Source: Algoriphagus marincola DSM 16067 (GTDB taxonomy: Bacteria > Bacteroidota > Bacteroidia > Cytophagales > Cyclobacteriaceae). From it: 64,000 nt of DNA. Positions within the stretch are counted from its first letter, which is position 1, and each line of letters starts with the position of its first letter. The stretch is taken from assembly GCF_000429405.1 (NCBI RefSeq), contig NZ_AUBU01000006.1, positions 310,001 through 374,000 of the forward strand, given 5' to 3'. The notes beneath the pieces are model-generated. The model was not told where the DNA came from. It did no database searches and saw nothing but the letters and a program-made list of their open reading frames with translations. Positions 35,010 to 44,620 of this stretch are shown piece by piece. Position numbers and translations under genes: made by a program.

Positions 35010-37043
35010 CTACCGGGTCAGGACCCCTATTTCAGCCAAGGTAGCCGAATTACCGTCTGCGGGTTTGATTGCTTCCAATTCTATCCACTTAGCTGAAACC
35101 CCATCGAAGCGTATTTCCTGCTCAATTGGGCTATTGACCACGTTGGCAAACTCACCACTAGCGACTTCCGTCCAGTTTTTTCCGTCTGTACTGACTCTGA
35201 ATACAAACTCTGTGATATGTCCACTTGGATACCGGGCTTGCATGGGGAGATAGGTAAAGCCAGTTAGCGTAACCGCTTCTCCCAGGTTTACCTGTATTTT
35301 GGAGGAACTTAAAGTGGCATATGAGCTAGGGTTTTCATCGATCGCTTTTTCATCTTCGGTCTTCCATTTTGCTTTGGCGATGTCCAGCTCTTTTTGAAAT
35401 AGGTCACTGTTTTCGCCAGTCCTCGGGTCAAAGGACATAACTTTTAAGGTGGAGGCTTCTTGAATTTCCAAAGGATGGGTATAAAGCTCCGATGGTTCTG
35501 ATCCATCCAAGGAATAGCGAATCTCCAGTCCCTCATCCGGTGAAAGCAGGGAGACTAGTCCGGACTTTTCCCGTTGGATAGTAGGTGGAAGAAGCAATTT
35601 CGGGGCATAGTAGATTCCCAGCTCTGAAATCACGGGGATGTCTTTTCCATCCTCGAAATTGATTCGGATTTTTTGGGTGCTTACATCCGGAAACCGCAAA
35701 ATCCGTTTGTAGCCGACGGTATTGCCAGACGCAATTTTTTCCCAAGATCCATTGATCTCAGCTTCCAGCGTGAAAGCCTTTACCCGCTGTCCGAGCGGGG
35801 TGTATTCCTGTAAAAGCAAGCGATTGAAAGACACCTCTTTCCCAAAGTCCAATTCCAAATTGGCTTTTGGTCCTGCCCCATCTGATAGGGTCCAATAGGT
35901 TTCATATTCCCCATCAATCACCCTATTTGCCTCGTAGCCATAGCCCCGATCTGCACTAGATGAAATGGTCGCTTCAGTCGCTAGATTTGTTTGAAAATCT
36001 TCTTTGATTTTTGCTGCCATTTTTAAGATGGCTTCTTCATCATTCTCATGAATCAAGCCGCGGGTGTCCACAGGGAAATTGATCAGCAAAGAAGAATTTC
36101 GACCGATGCTTTTGTAAAAAATCTCCATCAGTTGGGGGAGGGTCTTGACTTTGTGATCCTCATAGGCATGATAATACCATCCCGGGCGAATGCTCACATC
36201 AGACTCAGCAGGCACCCAATGTGTACCATTTTCCTGTCCGGATGCCCACTTTTCCGAATACTCAGGCATGCCTGCATAGACCGAGTCTCGCATCAGATTG
36301 GACCAAGTGGTCTCGTAGGCAAAGCCATGCTCATTACCCACCCAACGCACATCGGGTCCGGCATCGGAGAAAAGCATGGCATTTGGCTGCAATTCCCTTA
36401 CCAAGGCATGGGTATTTTCCCAGTCGTAATAGGTCAGCTTATCGACTTTCCGTTCCTCATTGGCTCCACCATACCAACCTGTACCTCCATTGGCCCCGTC
36501 AAACCAAACCTCAAATATTTCCCCATAATTCGTTAGCAATTCGGTCAGTTGATTGCGCATGTAGGTGATGTATTCAGGCTTTCCATAGTCCGGATGATTC
36601 CGATCCCAAGGGGAGTAATAAATGCCCACTTTCAACCCATATTCCCGGCAAGCATCCACAAATTCACGGATCAAATCGCCCTTTCCATCCCGCCATGGAC
36701 TGTTTTTCACAGAGTGCTCCGTGTAGGCTGATGGCCAAAGCACGAAACCATCGTGATGCTTGGCGGTGATAATCAGTCCTTTCATCCCGGCTTCTTTGGC
36801 GATCCTTGCCCACTGTCTTGCATCCAGCGTGGTTGGGTTGAATTGTTCGGGTTTTTCATCCCCAAAACCCCATTCCCGATCCGAGAAGGTGTTCATATTG
36901 AAATGCACAAAGCCATAAAATTCGAGTTGCTGCCAGGCTACCTGTCGCTCATGAGGAACAGGCAGGACTGGCTCAGGCGGAGCTGATTTTTCTTGGCACT
37001 GGGAAAAAAGAATCAGAATAAGCGGAAAGAGGAATTTTTTCAT
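35010..37043 (-). CDS. Alpha-L-fucosidase (GH29) lipoprotein with F5/8 type C domain
   Basis: 677 aa from the ATG at 37043 (MKKFLFPLILILFSQC), a lipoprotein with Cys16. GH29 barrel over about residues 30-340: GFVHFNMNTF, LIITAKHHDGFVLWPS, GIYYSPWDRNHPDYG and nucleophile Asp182 in EVWFDGANG. A discoidin-like F5/8C carbohydrate-binding domain follows (about 360-475), then a chitobiase-type C-terminal domain (EIRYSLDGSEPSELY) and a last F5/8C-like region. It releases fucose from glycans at the periplasm or surface. No other fucose genes are adjacent; a TonB receptor diverges from it. Confidence 0.93.
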   Translation of the reverse strand: MKKFLFPLILILFSQCQEKSAPPEPVLPVPHERQVAWQQLEFYGFVHFNMNTFSDREWGFGDEKPEQFNPTTLDARQWARIAKEAGMKGLIITAKHHDGFVLWPSAYTEHSVKNSPWRDGKGDLIREFVDACREYGLKVGIYYSPWDRNHPDYGKPEYITYMRNQLTELLTNYGEIFEVWFDGANGGTGWYGGANEERKVDKLTYYDWENTHALVRELQPNAMLFSDAGPDVRWVGNEHGFAYETTWSNLMRDSVYAGMPEYSEKWASGQENGTHWVPAESDVSIRPGWYYHAYEDHKVKTLPQLMEIFYKSIGRNSSLLINFPVDTRGLIHENDEEAILKMAAKIKEDFQTNLATEATISSSADRGYGYEANRVIDGEYETYWTLSDGAGPKANLELDFGKEVSFNRLLLQEYTPLGQRVKAFTLEAEINGSWEKIASGNTVGYKRILRFPDVSTQKIRINFEDGKDIPVISELGIYYAPKLLLPPTIQREKSGLVSLLSPDEGLEIRYSLDGSEPSELYTHPLEIQEASTLKVMSFDPRTGENSDLFQKELDIAKAKWKTEDEKAIDENPSSYATLSSSKIQVNLGEAVTLTGFTYLPMQARYPSGHITEFVFRVSTDGKNWTEVASGEFANVVNSPIEQEIRFDGVSAKWIELEAIKPADGNSATLAEIGVLTR

Positions 37044-37174
37044 ATTTCGAATTTGAAGCAGCATTCTAAGAATTTTCGATGGAATTGGAAAAGAAAAGTC
37101 CTGTTCAGCAAGGCTTTTCTGCCATTTGGAAAAAACGGGAAACTATTACCCCGCTTTCCTTGTATTTTCGGGGT

Positions 37175-39415
37175 ATGAGGTATTTAATTCTTTTCGCTCT
37201 GCTTTTGGGCTCACTTTCTCTAAAAGCTCAAGTAGAAATCACGGTACGGGATGGGCTTAATTATGATCCGCTATCAGAGGTTTTGATTCGCTTAGAAACA
37301 GGCGAAGAGTTTCAGACAGATCGGCTTGGGCTGGCCACTTTTGATCAAAAGACTCCTTTCTCAGTCATTCTTTTCAAGCCTGGATATGAATCGCTCGAGG
37401 TTACAGTGAATGCGGAGGAAAGCACCTTTTTTCTTTTCCCAAAAAGTATTTCACTCTCGAGTGTGACTGTTAAGGCCTTTGAAACAGAGCGACCACTCTT
37501 AGAGCAGTCTGCCTCTATCAGTTTGATAGGTGAGTCGGATTTGTATCGCTTTAATGAAACATCCATAGTCAATGCCTTTAATACCAAACCGGGTGTGCGA
37601 ATCGAAGAACGGGCACCGGCTAGTTACAGGGTATCCATTCGAGGAAGTTCCCTTCGAGCTCCTTTTGGAGTCAGAAATGTCAAGGTTTATTGGAATGAAG
37701 TGCCGATCACGGCTCCTGATGGGACGACTGCTTTGAATTTGCTGGACCTTAGCAATATTCGTACAGCCGAGGTGATCAAAGGGCCGTCTGGAAGTATCTA
37801 CGGAGCTGGAAATGGTGGGGTCATCAACCTTAGCAGTGCTGAGGACTTACAAAGCGGCAAACTGACCTCGGAGTGGGTTGCTGGATCTTTTGGATTAAAT
37901 AAGGGACGGTTTGCCATCACCCAACCTATCGGAAAAGGAGGCATTGAAGTAGCGATCGTCAATCAGGAAAGTGACGGCTATCGCGAGCATTCGGCTATGG
38001 ACCGGACCGTTTTTCAGTTGGGAGGCTATTTTCCAGTAAACGAAAAACAGGAGATCCGGACACAGATTTTGTTTTCAGATTTAGACTATCAAATTCCCGG
38101 TGCTTTAAATGCCGAACAGCTAGCGGAAGACCCTACCCAGGCTCGTCCCGGATCGGTAGATCAGAATAGCTCTATTTCACAGCGAGCGCTTTTAGCAACT
38201 TTTGGTCATCGCTATCGATTCTCGGATAAGATTGAAAACAACACCACATTCTATGTGAACACCAATGACTTTGAGAATCCCTTCATTTTGGACTACAAAA
38301 AGGAATTGGGCTTTGGGAGTGGAGGAAGGACTCGTTTTACATTCGATTGGAATTTGGCAGGTAAGCCGCTTCGACTAATTGCCGGAGGGGAATATCAAAC
38401 CAGTCTCACCGATGCTCAAAATTTCGGGAATCGAAGTGGAGTGGCAGATACCGTTCGCTTCGCTGATAAATTACGGGCGACCCAAGCATTTTTATTCCAG
38501 CAAGCCGAATGGGAGTTTACTGAGCGCTGGTTGCTGACATTAGGTTTGAGTCAGAATTTTTCCTCTTTTGAAATCGACCGTTTGATTGATGCAAGTGGAG
38601 GTCCTACAGGCCCTCAGAAAAGACAATTTGATCCTATTTTAATTCCCCGAGCAGCAGTCAATTTCAGTTTAAATGATTTTTCGGCTTTGAGAGCATCTGT
38701 AAGTAGTGGTTTCTCTCCGCCCACTATTGATGAGGTTCGTACAAATGAGGGAAGTCTGAATTTGGACCTGGAGGCTGAGCGGGGAACAAATTTTGAGCTG
38801 GGGTATCGATTGGGAAAGAATCGATTGAATTTCGATCTGACAGCTTTTTATTTTCGACTTAATCAGACTATAACCACTTTCACGAACGAACAGGGCGTAG
38901 TACTCTTTCGAAATGCCGGGTCCACCGATCAAAAAGGAATCGAGTTGGCTTTGGATTATCAGTTGGTACAGCGAATGGGTGGATTTCTACGGGTTCTGGA
39001 TTATGGAGTAGCTTACACCGGACATTATTTTGAGTTTAGGGATTACCAAAAACGAGATCAGGATTTTTCCGGAAACCAATTGACGGGAGTAGCTCCAAAT
39101 ACAGTCGTTCAGACGCTGGATTTCCGTTTTGCCGGAAATGTTTACCTGAATTTGACCCATCAGTTCACCGATGAAATCCCCCTGAATGATGCCAATACAG
39201 TTTACCAAGATCCATTTAATCTGGTGAATCTCCGGATGGGCTTTTTCGAGCAGATTTCTAAAAAGCTTGATATGGAAATCTACTTTGGTCTGGAAAATTT
39301 GTTTGATGTGGATTACTCCTTGGGAAATGACCTGAATCCCTTTGGAGGCAGATTTTATCAGCCAGCTCCGTCACAAAATGTCTATTTCGGGGCCAAATTC
39401 AATTTCCGCTATTGA
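37175..39415 (+). CDS. TonB-dependent outer-membrane receptor
   Basis: 746 aa from the ATG at 37175 (MRYLILFALLLGSLSLKAQ signal); the frame runs back to 37079. A short carboxypeptidase-regulatory-like domain (VEITVRDGLNYDPLSEVLI) precedes the plug (NTKPGVRIEERAP, SIRGSSLRAPFG, AEVIKGPSGSIYGAGNGGVINL) and a 22-strand barrel ending in Y after KFNFRY. There is no SusD partner, so it is more like a siderophore or metal-complex receptor than a glycan transporter. Its 3' end overlaps the convergent Rieske gene by 17 bp. Confidence 0.93.
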   Translation: MRYLILFALLLGSLSLKAQVEITVRDGLNYDPLSEVLIRLETGEEFQTDRLGLATFDQKTPFSVILFKPGYESLEVTVNAEESTFFLFPKSISLSSVTVKAFETERPLLEQSASISLIGESDLYRFNETSIVNAFNTKPGVRIEERAPASYRVSIRGSSLRAPFGVRNVKVYWNEVPITAPDGTTALNLLDLSNIRTAEVIKGPSGSIYGAGNGGVINLSSAEDLQSGKLTSEWVAGSFGLNKGRFAITQPIGKGGIEVAIVNQESDGYREHSAMDRTVFQLGGYFPVNEKQEIRTQILFSDLDYQIPGALNAEQLAEDPTQARPGSVDQNSSISQRALLATFGHRYRFSDKIENNTTFYVNTNDFENPFILDYKKELGFGSGGRTRFTFDWNLAGKPLRLIAGGEYQTSLTDAQNFGNRSGVADTVRFADKLRATQAFLFQQAEWEFTERWLLTLGLSQNFSSFEIDRLIDASGGPTGPQKRQFDPILIPRAAVNFSLNDFSALRASVSSGFSPPTIDEVRTNEGSLNLDLEAERGTNFELGYRLGKNRLNFDLTAFYFRLNQTITTFTNEQGVVLFRNAGSTDQKGIELALDYQLVQRMGGFLRVLDYGVAYTGHYFEFRDYQKRDQDFSGNQLTGVAPNTVVQTLDFRFAGNVYLNLTHQFTDEIPLNDANTVYQDPFNLVNLRMGFFEQISKKLDMEIYFGLENLFDVDYSLGNDLNPFGGRFYQPAPSQNVYFGAKFNFRY

Positions 39416-39731
39416 GCTGAATGATCAGTCCCTCATCGGTGAGATTCGTCTGATAAACCTCCAAATCAGAACAAGAGCCTGAATGGAGTGCGCCTGTTTT
39501 CAGGTCGAAGCGGTATTGATGAAGTGGGCAGATAATTTCTTCATAGCCATTGATGCTGCCTTGAATAAGCGATGCGCCGCGGTGCGGGCAAAGACTATCA
39601 AAAGCGAAAAAAATTTCTCCTATTCGGACTATCCCGATTTCTTTTTCGCCAAGCTTTACCCGTCGGATGGCTTTTTCTGGGAAAAGATTGATGACATTTT
39701 CTCTGGACTGACCTAACTGGAATTTCTTCAT
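39399..39731 (-). CDS. Rieske [2Fe-2S] domain protein
   Basis: 110 aa. Single Rieske domain: cluster ligands CPHRG and CPLHQYRFD (Cys-X-His and Cys-X2-His), near residues 48-50 and 68-71. No signal or oxygenase domain, so it resembles the small NirD/ferredoxin-like Rieske proteins that carry electrons in the cytoplasm. Its stop lies inside the 3' end of the convergent TonB receptor gene. Partner unknown. Confidence 0.92.
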   Translation of the reverse strand: MKKFQLGQSRENVINLFPEKAIRRVKLGEKEIGIVRIGEIFFAFDSLCPHRGASLIQGSINGYEEIICPLHQYRFDLKTGALHSGSCSDLEVYQTNLTDEGLIIQLNSGN

Positions 39732-39821
39732 AGCAGTGTAAAAATCAGATTTTTACCCTTCAAAATAAAATTTTAGATTTAGCGGGTAAGAAGTGGTAAC
39801 TTACTCCAAACCTCGAAAAGT

Positions 39822-40568
39822 ATGAAAACTCTAATCACTTTTGCTCTTTTATTTTGCTTCGGATGGGTTCAGGCGCAATCCATAGAGGGAGCTTGGAAGA
39901 TGACTCATCAAAATGGTGAGGAAGTTACAGATGTAGAATATATCAAGATTTATCAGGATGATTACTTTGCCTTTGGGGCTAAAAAGATCGCTGATAATGC
40001 CTTTGTAGGTGCAGGTGGAGGTCCTTTTGAATTGGACGGAAATACATACACAGAGACTTTGGATTTTTTCACCTTAGAGCCCTTTCAGGTCGGGACAGTT
40101 AATAAGTACCAATTGGATTGGGTAGATGGGAAAATCGTCATTTCATCAGAAATCAACGGGCGAATGCTAGTAGAAATTTGGGAGCGAGTTTCCGATGGGC
40201 AGGATGATTTGACGGGCAATTGGGTGATCACAGGCAGAAAGCGAGATGATGAAATTCGCCGATCTACTCCAGGAGCCAGAAGGACGATCAAGATTCTTTC
40301 CGGAGGGCGCTTTCAGTGGGTAGCCTTCAATTCGGAGACTAAGGAATTTAGTGGTTCTGGAGGGGGTACTTACACGGCAAAAGATGGAAAATATACCGAG
40401 AATATCACCTTTTTCTCCCGAGACAATTCACGTGTGGGAGCAAGTTTGGGTTTTGATTATGAGGTCATTGACGGAGAGTGGCATCACAGCGGGCTGAGTT
40501 CAACCGGAAACCCTATCTATGAAATCTGGACCCCTTACGCGATCGGGTATCCCGGTGCGAAGAAATGA
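39822..40568 (+). CDS. Secreted protein with two lipocalin-like repeats
   Basis: 248 aa with a Sec signal (TLITFALLFCFGWVQAQ). Two halves align: IEGAWKMTHQNG ... GAGGGPFELDGNTYTETLDFF ... LVEIWERV and LTGNWVITGRKRDD ... GSGGGTYTAKDGKYTENITFF ... IYEIWTPY. Each half looks like a small beta-barrel similar to lipocalin-like or DUF4488-type domains. Ligand and role unknown. Closed by a strong terminator shared with the cysteine desulfurase gene. Confidence 0.75.
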   Translation: MKTLITFALLFCFGWVQAQSIEGAWKMTHQNGEEVTDVEYIKIYQDDYFAFGAKKIADNAFVGAGGGPFELDGNTYTETLDFFTLEPFQVGTVNKYQLDWVDGKIVISSEINGRMLVEIWERVSDGQDDLTGNWVITGRKRDDEIRRSTPGARRTIKILSGGRFQWVAFNSETKEFSGSGGGTYTAKDGKYTENITFFSRDNSRVGASLGFDYEVIDGEWHHSGLSSTGNPIYEIWTPYAIGYPGAKK

Positions 40569-40588
40569 ATGAGTCAAGTCATACCAAT

Positions 40589-40619
40589 AAAAAAGAGCGG
40601 AAATTTCCGCTCTTTTTTT
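40589..40619. terminator. Bidirectional terminator
   Basis: Palindromic stem AAAAGAGCGG / CCGCTCTTTT around AAATTT with T-runs on both strands, between convergent genes. Confidence 0.93.
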
Positions 40620-40676
40620 GTAATAGAAATTACTGTAATGGCTATTACAATCAATGAACTTTTAAGTGGCCTAAGG

Positions 40677-41819
40677 TTACACCTCTACCGCGTAAAGCTC
40701 TTTCAATTTCTCGACAGTGTAATCTATCTCTTCAATAGTATTGAATCGACTAAAGGAAAACCTAACGGAATCTCTTTCTGGATTATGATTCAATGCCCTT
40801 AAAACATGTGATCCAACTGTGGCGCCCGAACTGCAAGCCGAACCACCGGATCCAGAGATGCCAGCCAAGTCCAGATTGAACAGTAACATCCCCGCATTGG
40901 CCTCAGATGGAGGTAAACTCACATTAAGGACCGTATAGAGCGACTGATCAATATCCCCAGACATTCCGTTGAATTCGACACCTGGAACGCTTGCTTTGAT
41001 TGATTCGATGAAATGCTTTTTCAAGGCTTTGATGTGTGCCTCATGGCCACTCATATCCTCGTATGCTATTTCCAAAGCCTTGGCAATCCCAATGATTCCG
41101 ATCACATTTTCCGTTCCACCCCGCATATTTCGCTCCTGAGCTCCGCCATGAATAAATGGGTGGATCTTTTTGTCTTTTCGCACATACAAAAACCCGGAAC
41201 CCTTTGGACCATGAAACTTATGCCCACCAGCGACAAGAGCATCGATCGGTAAACTCTTCAGATCATGAACATAATGCCCCATAGTCTGTACGGTATCCGA
41301 GTGGAAAAAAGCCCCGTGAGCCTGCGCTAACTGGCCGATTTGATTGAGGTCGTTTAGGTTTCCGATCTCATTATTTGCTTGCATCAAGGAGACGAGCGCA
41401 TTTGGATATGTTTTCAACAATTCCTCCAATTGGCCTAAGTCGATTTCTCCTTTTTCATTCACATCTAATAGATGTAGCTGAATGTTTCCTTTTTGAGCAC
41501 ATACTTCCAGCGTGTGCAATACTGCATGATGCTCGATAGGAGAGGTAATAGCATGCTTGATCCCGTGTGTTTCGATTCCGCAAACCAAGGCGGTATTGTC
41601 TGCCTCAGTTCCTCCAGAAGTGAAGAAAATCTCTGAAGGGCTTGCATTGAGCAGTTCTGCCACTTTTTTGCGCGACCGCTCGATGGCAGTACGGACTTCT
41701 CTTCCGTGGCTATGAACCGAAGAGGGGTTTCCGTAGTGGTTTTTCATAAACGGGAGCATGGCTTCGATCACTCGATCGTCCATGGCTGTAGTAGCAGCAT
41801 TGTCCAAATAGACCTTCAT
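40677..41819 (-). CDS. Cysteine desulfurase (NifS/IscS-like)
   Basis: 380 aa. Removes sulfur from cysteine for Fe-S clusters or thio-modifications. PLP lysine is Lys201 in AGGHKFHGPKG; catalytic Cys329 in GGSACSSGATVGSHVL; N-terminal VYLDNAATT and GGTEADNTAL are typical of the IscS/NifS group. It starts 21 bp after glmM and is likely co-transcribed with it; no iscU or suf genes are adjacent. Confidence 0.95.
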   Translation of the reverse strand: MKVYLDNAATTAMDDRVIEAMLPFMKNHYGNPSSVHSHGREVRTAIERSRKKVAELLNASPSEIFFTSGGTEADNTALVCGIETHGIKHAITSPIEHHAVLHTLEVCAQKGNIQLHLLDVNEKGEIDLGQLEELLKTYPNALVSLMQANNEIGNLNDLNQIGQLAQAHGAFFHSDTVQTMGHYVHDLKSLPIDALVAGGHKFHGPKGSGFLYVRKDKKIHPFIHGGAQERNMRGGTENVIGIIGIAKALEIAYEDMSGHEAHIKALKKHFIESIKASVPGVEFNGMSGDIDQSLYTVLNVSLPPSEANAGMLLFNLDLAGISGSGGSACSSGATVGSHVLRALNHNPERDSVRFSFSRFNTIEEIDYTVEKLKELYAVEV

Positions 41820-41840
41820 CTTTTCTTCTTTTTGGGTTAT

Positions 41841-43235
41841 TTAAATCAAGGAAGCGCTGACGACTTCTTTGATGTCTTGCATGATTTTCTTGGCTAGGTG
41901 TTCGGCTTTGGATTCAGAGTCGGACTCCGCATAGATTCGGATAATCGGTTCGGTATTTGACTTTCTCAAATGCACCCATTCCTTCTCAAATTCGATTTTT
42001 ACACCATCAATATCATTGATAGGTTGCTTTTTATATTTCTCACGGATCTCTGAGAGGATTTTATCCACATTGATCTCCGGGGTAAGCTCGATTTTATTTT
42101 TAGAAATATAATAATTCGGATAGGTCGCCCGAAGTCTAGAGATGGACTTCCCAAACTTGGCCAAGTGGGTCAAAAATAGCCCAATCCCCACCAAGGCATC
42201 TCGACCGTAGTGTGAAGTAGGATAGATGATTCCTCCGTTTCCTTCACCCCCGATGACTGCATCTACGGCCTTCATCTGACTGACTACATTGACTTCACCT
42301 ACTGCTGCGGCCGTGTAAGTGCCACCTCGCTTCTCTGTCACGTCCCGTAGTGCTCGGGTAGATGAAAGGTTTGATACCGTGTTTCCTTTTGTGTGTGACA
42401 AGACATAGTCTGCCACTGCTACTAAGGTATATTCCTCCCCAAAAGGAGACCCGTCTTCATTGATCAGCGCTAATCGATCTACATCTGGATCGACGACGAT
42501 TCCTAAGTCAAAATTTCCTTTTTCCAGTTTTTGAGAAATGTCGCGTAGGTTTTCAGGAAGTGGTTCGGGATTGTGCGGGAAATGACCGTCAGGGGTACAA
42601 TACATTTCCTCAATGACCTCGACTCCCAGCGCTTTCAAAAGCTTTGGTACTACAATCCCTCCGGTAGAATTCACGGCATCGACTACCACTTTGAATCCAC
42701 GGGCCTTAATCGCTTCTACATCTACCAATTCCAAGTCCAACACATGCTGAATGTGGCGATCCAGATAGTCATCAATAGGTGTATAAGCTCCCAATTTTTT
42801 CACCTCTGCAAAGGAAAAGTCCTCTGTTTCTGCCTTTTCTAAGATATCCTTTCCTTCTGCATCAGAGATAAATTCTCCCTTCGCATTCAGAAGTTTGAGT
42901 GCATTCCACTGGATAGGGTTATGACTAGCCGTAAGAATAATTCCTCCTCCTGCTTTCTCGGCAGGGACAGCAAGTTCTACAGTGGGAGTGGTACTTAGAC
43001 CCAAGTCTATCACATGTATTCCAAGGCCTTGAAGGGTAGCAGAAACCAATTTGGATACCATTTCCCCAGAAAGTCGTGCATCTCTTCCGATGACGATTTT
43101 TGAGTTTCCGGTTTTTTCCAATACCCAAGCGCCATAAGCGGCGGTAAACTTCACAACATCGATCGGGGTGAGACCTTCTCCGGCTTTCCCACCGATAGTT
43201 CCCCGTATTCCGGAAATTGATTTAATCAGTGACAC
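41841..43235 (-). CDS. glmM: Phosphoglucosamine mutase
   Basis: 464 aa, alpha-D-phosphohexomutase family. Phosphoserine loop TASHNP (Ser104), metal loop DPDVDR, sugar loop GGEGNGG and C-terminal phosphate-binding RKSNTEPIIRIYAE. The phosphomannomutase/phosphoglucomutase branch is possible, but length and context (glmS in the same window) favour GlmM, which turns GlcN-6-P into GlcN-1-P. Followed by the cysteine desulfurase. Confidence 0.88.
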   Translation of the reverse strand: MSLIKSISGIRGTIGGKAGEGLTPIDVVKFTAAYGAWVLEKTGNSKIVIGRDARLSGEMVSKLVSATLQGLGIHVIDLGLSTTPTVELAVPAEKAGGGIILTASHNPIQWNALKLLNAKGEFISDAEGKDILEKAETEDFSFAEVKKLGAYTPIDDYLDRHIQHVLDLELVDVEAIKARGFKVVVDAVNSTGGIVVPKLLKALGVEVIEEMYCTPDGHFPHNPEPLPENLRDISQKLEKGNFDLGIVVDPDVDRLALINEDGSPFGEEYTLVAVADYVLSHTKGNTVSNLSSTRALRDVTEKRGGTYTAAAVGEVNVVSQMKAVDAVIGGEGNGGIIYPTSHYGRDALVGIGLFLTHLAKFGKSISRLRATYPNYYISKNKIELTPEINVDKILSEIREKYKKQPINDIDGVKIEFEKEWVHLRKSNTEPIIRIYAESDSESKAEHLAKKIMQDIKEVVSASLI

Positions 43236-43263
43236 GTACAGTAAATGATTTGTTGAAAAATTG

Positions 43264-43289
43264 AAAAAATCCTGCCGATAGGCAGGATT
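43264..43289 (-). terminator. Terminator between the small Cys-rich gene and glmM
   Basis: On the minus strand AATCCTGCC-TATC-GGCAGGATT followed by TTTTTC; 9-bp perfect stem (43268-43289). Confidence 0.9.
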
Positions 43290-43294
43290 GAGAT

Positions 43295-43525
43295 TTATTT
43301 GAATTTTGCCAGTACTTTATCGACTTCGTTGTCGGGATTTCCACAACTACTGTTTGAGTCCACCGTCTTCCCACAGTAGCTACAAGTCCCACCATCCTTG
43401 TTGAGATAAGGGTTTTGAGAAGCACAAGTTCCTTTAAACTCCCCGTTTTTTATGAGTATGAGCCTGACAGACATCAAAACGAAGAATAATGCCAAGAAGC
43501 CAAGCGTGATTAATACAGTTGCCAT
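43295..43525 (-). CDS. Small Cys-rich membrane protein (NqrM-like pattern)
   Basis: 76 aa. One transmembrane helix (LITLGFLALFFVLMSVRLIL) followed by KNGEFKGTCASQNP and GGTCSYCGKTVDSNSSCG: four cysteines. The TM plus KGTC plus CxxC layout resembles NqrM/DUF539, a maturation factor for Na+-NQR, and the (membrane or secreted) proteins of Cytophagales; no nqr genes are nearby, so the function is open. Transcribed from its own promoter, divergent from mazG. Confidence 0.7.
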   Translation of the reverse strand: MATVLITLGFLALFFVLMSVRLILIKNGEFKGTCASQNPYLNKDGGTCSYCGKTVDSNSSCGNPDNEVDKVLAKFK

Positions 43526-43531
43526 AACGGA

Positions 43532-43540
43532 TAATTTTGC
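43532..43540 (+). promoter_or_regulatory. Putative -7 box of mazG
   Basis: TAATTTTGC matches TAnnTTTGY, about 58 bp before the mazG ATG, directly abutting a minus-strand box. Confidence 0.5.
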
Positions 43541-43549
43541 ACAAATTTA
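43541..43549 (-). promoter_or_regulatory. Putative -7 box of the small Cys-rich gene
   Basis: Minus-strand TAAATTTGT matches TAnnTTTGY, 15 bp before the ATG at 43525; abuts the mazG box. Confidence 0.5.
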
Positions 43550-43597
43550 AAGCTTTACTTCGAAAACGACTATCATTTCCACATAGTTTCCCAAATC

Positions 43598-44398
43598 ATG
43601 TCTAATTTGAGTACCCGTGCCGAGCAGTTGGCTGCTTTCGATCGATTATTGACCATCATGGATGAGCTTCGCGCACAGTGTCCTTGGGATCAAAAGCAGA
43701 CCACGGAAAGCCTCAGGCACTTGACTATTGAGGAAACTTTTGAGCTTTCGGACGCTATCCTCGAAGGAAATCCTGACGAAATTAAAAAAGAGCTGGGGGA
43801 CATACTTCTTCACATTGTTTTTTATGCCAAAATCGGTTCTGAGGAAGGCAACTTTGATATAGCTACTTTGACCAATTCGCTTTGCGAAAAGCTCATCCGC
43901 CGTCATCCTCACATCTATGGAGATACTCAAGCAAATGATGCTGAAACCGTCAGTCAAAATTGGGAGAAAATTAAGCTGAAGGAAAAAGGGAATAAATCTG
44001 TCCTAGGGGGAGTTCCGAAATCACTTCCTGCCTTGATTAAAGCGATGCGGATTCAGGAAAAGGCCCGAGGTGTGGGCTTTGACTGGGAAGAGAAGCATCA
44101 AGTTTGGGAAAAGGTAGAGGAAGAAATGCAGGAATTCAAGGAAGAGTTTAATGCTTCTGATGCTAGTGAAATAGACCAAGAGAAAGCCACAGCTGAATTT
44201 GGGGACCTGCTTTTTTCATTGATCAATTATGCACGTTTTATCGATATCAACCCTGAAGAAGCATTGGAGCGGACGAATTTGAAATTCATTAAGCGATTCC
44301 AGTATCTGGAATCAGCAGCACAAAAATCCGGTAAAAATCTGGCTGATATGACTTTAGCAGAAATGGATGTCTTTTGGAATGAGGCAAAAAAGCTGTGA
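43598..44398 (+). CDS. mazG: Nucleoside triphosphate pyrophosphohydrolase MazG
   Basis: 266 aa with two MazG domains. N-terminal: CPWDQKQTTESLRHLTIEETFELSDAI and ELGDILLHIVFYAKI carry the ExxE...ExxD Mg site. C-terminal: EEEMQEFKEEF and AEFGDLLFSLINYARF repeat the pattern. It hydrolyses (d)NTPs to monophosphates, cleansing damaged nucleotides and possibly lowering ppGpp. Monocistronic; divergent from the small Cys-rich gene. Confidence 0.96.
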   Translation: MSNLSTRAEQLAAFDRLLTIMDELRAQCPWDQKQTTESLRHLTIEETFELSDAILEGNPDEIKKELGDILLHIVFYAKIGSEEGNFDIATLTNSLCEKLIRRHPHIYGDTQANDAETVSQNWEKIKLKEKGNKSVLGGVPKSLPALIKAMRIQEKARGVGFDWEEKHQVWEKVEEEMQEFKEEFNASDASEIDQEKATAEFGDLLFSLINYARFIDINPEEALERTNLKFIKRFQYLESAAQKSGKNLADMTLAEMDVFWNEAKKL

Positions 44399-44620
44399 GA
44401 AATTTGTGTTTTTAGTAAATAAGCTTTTCTTTTTTTAAGGATTTTAACAAAAATTCTATTAGGTAAATTGAATGGTCGATCAGGCTGATCCGTCTAAATT
44501 TTTAATAAACCCAAAGAATATTCTGACTCATCTCTATTTGTCGGAATCTGAATATCCGGTTCTCCAGGCTGAATTTCTGCTTTGACTTGTTTTGGCAGGC
44601 TTTTGGAAGATTAATCAATT

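Noticed and set aside
37175..39415. SusC-type glycan transporter next to the fucosidase
   Set aside because: No SusD gene and no extended N-terminal domain typical of SusC; more like a siderophore-type receptor.
44478..44490. GATCAGGCTGATC as an operator
   Set aside because: Short, single, and about 130 bp from the next start codon; could be chance, so it is only mentioned in the gene entry.
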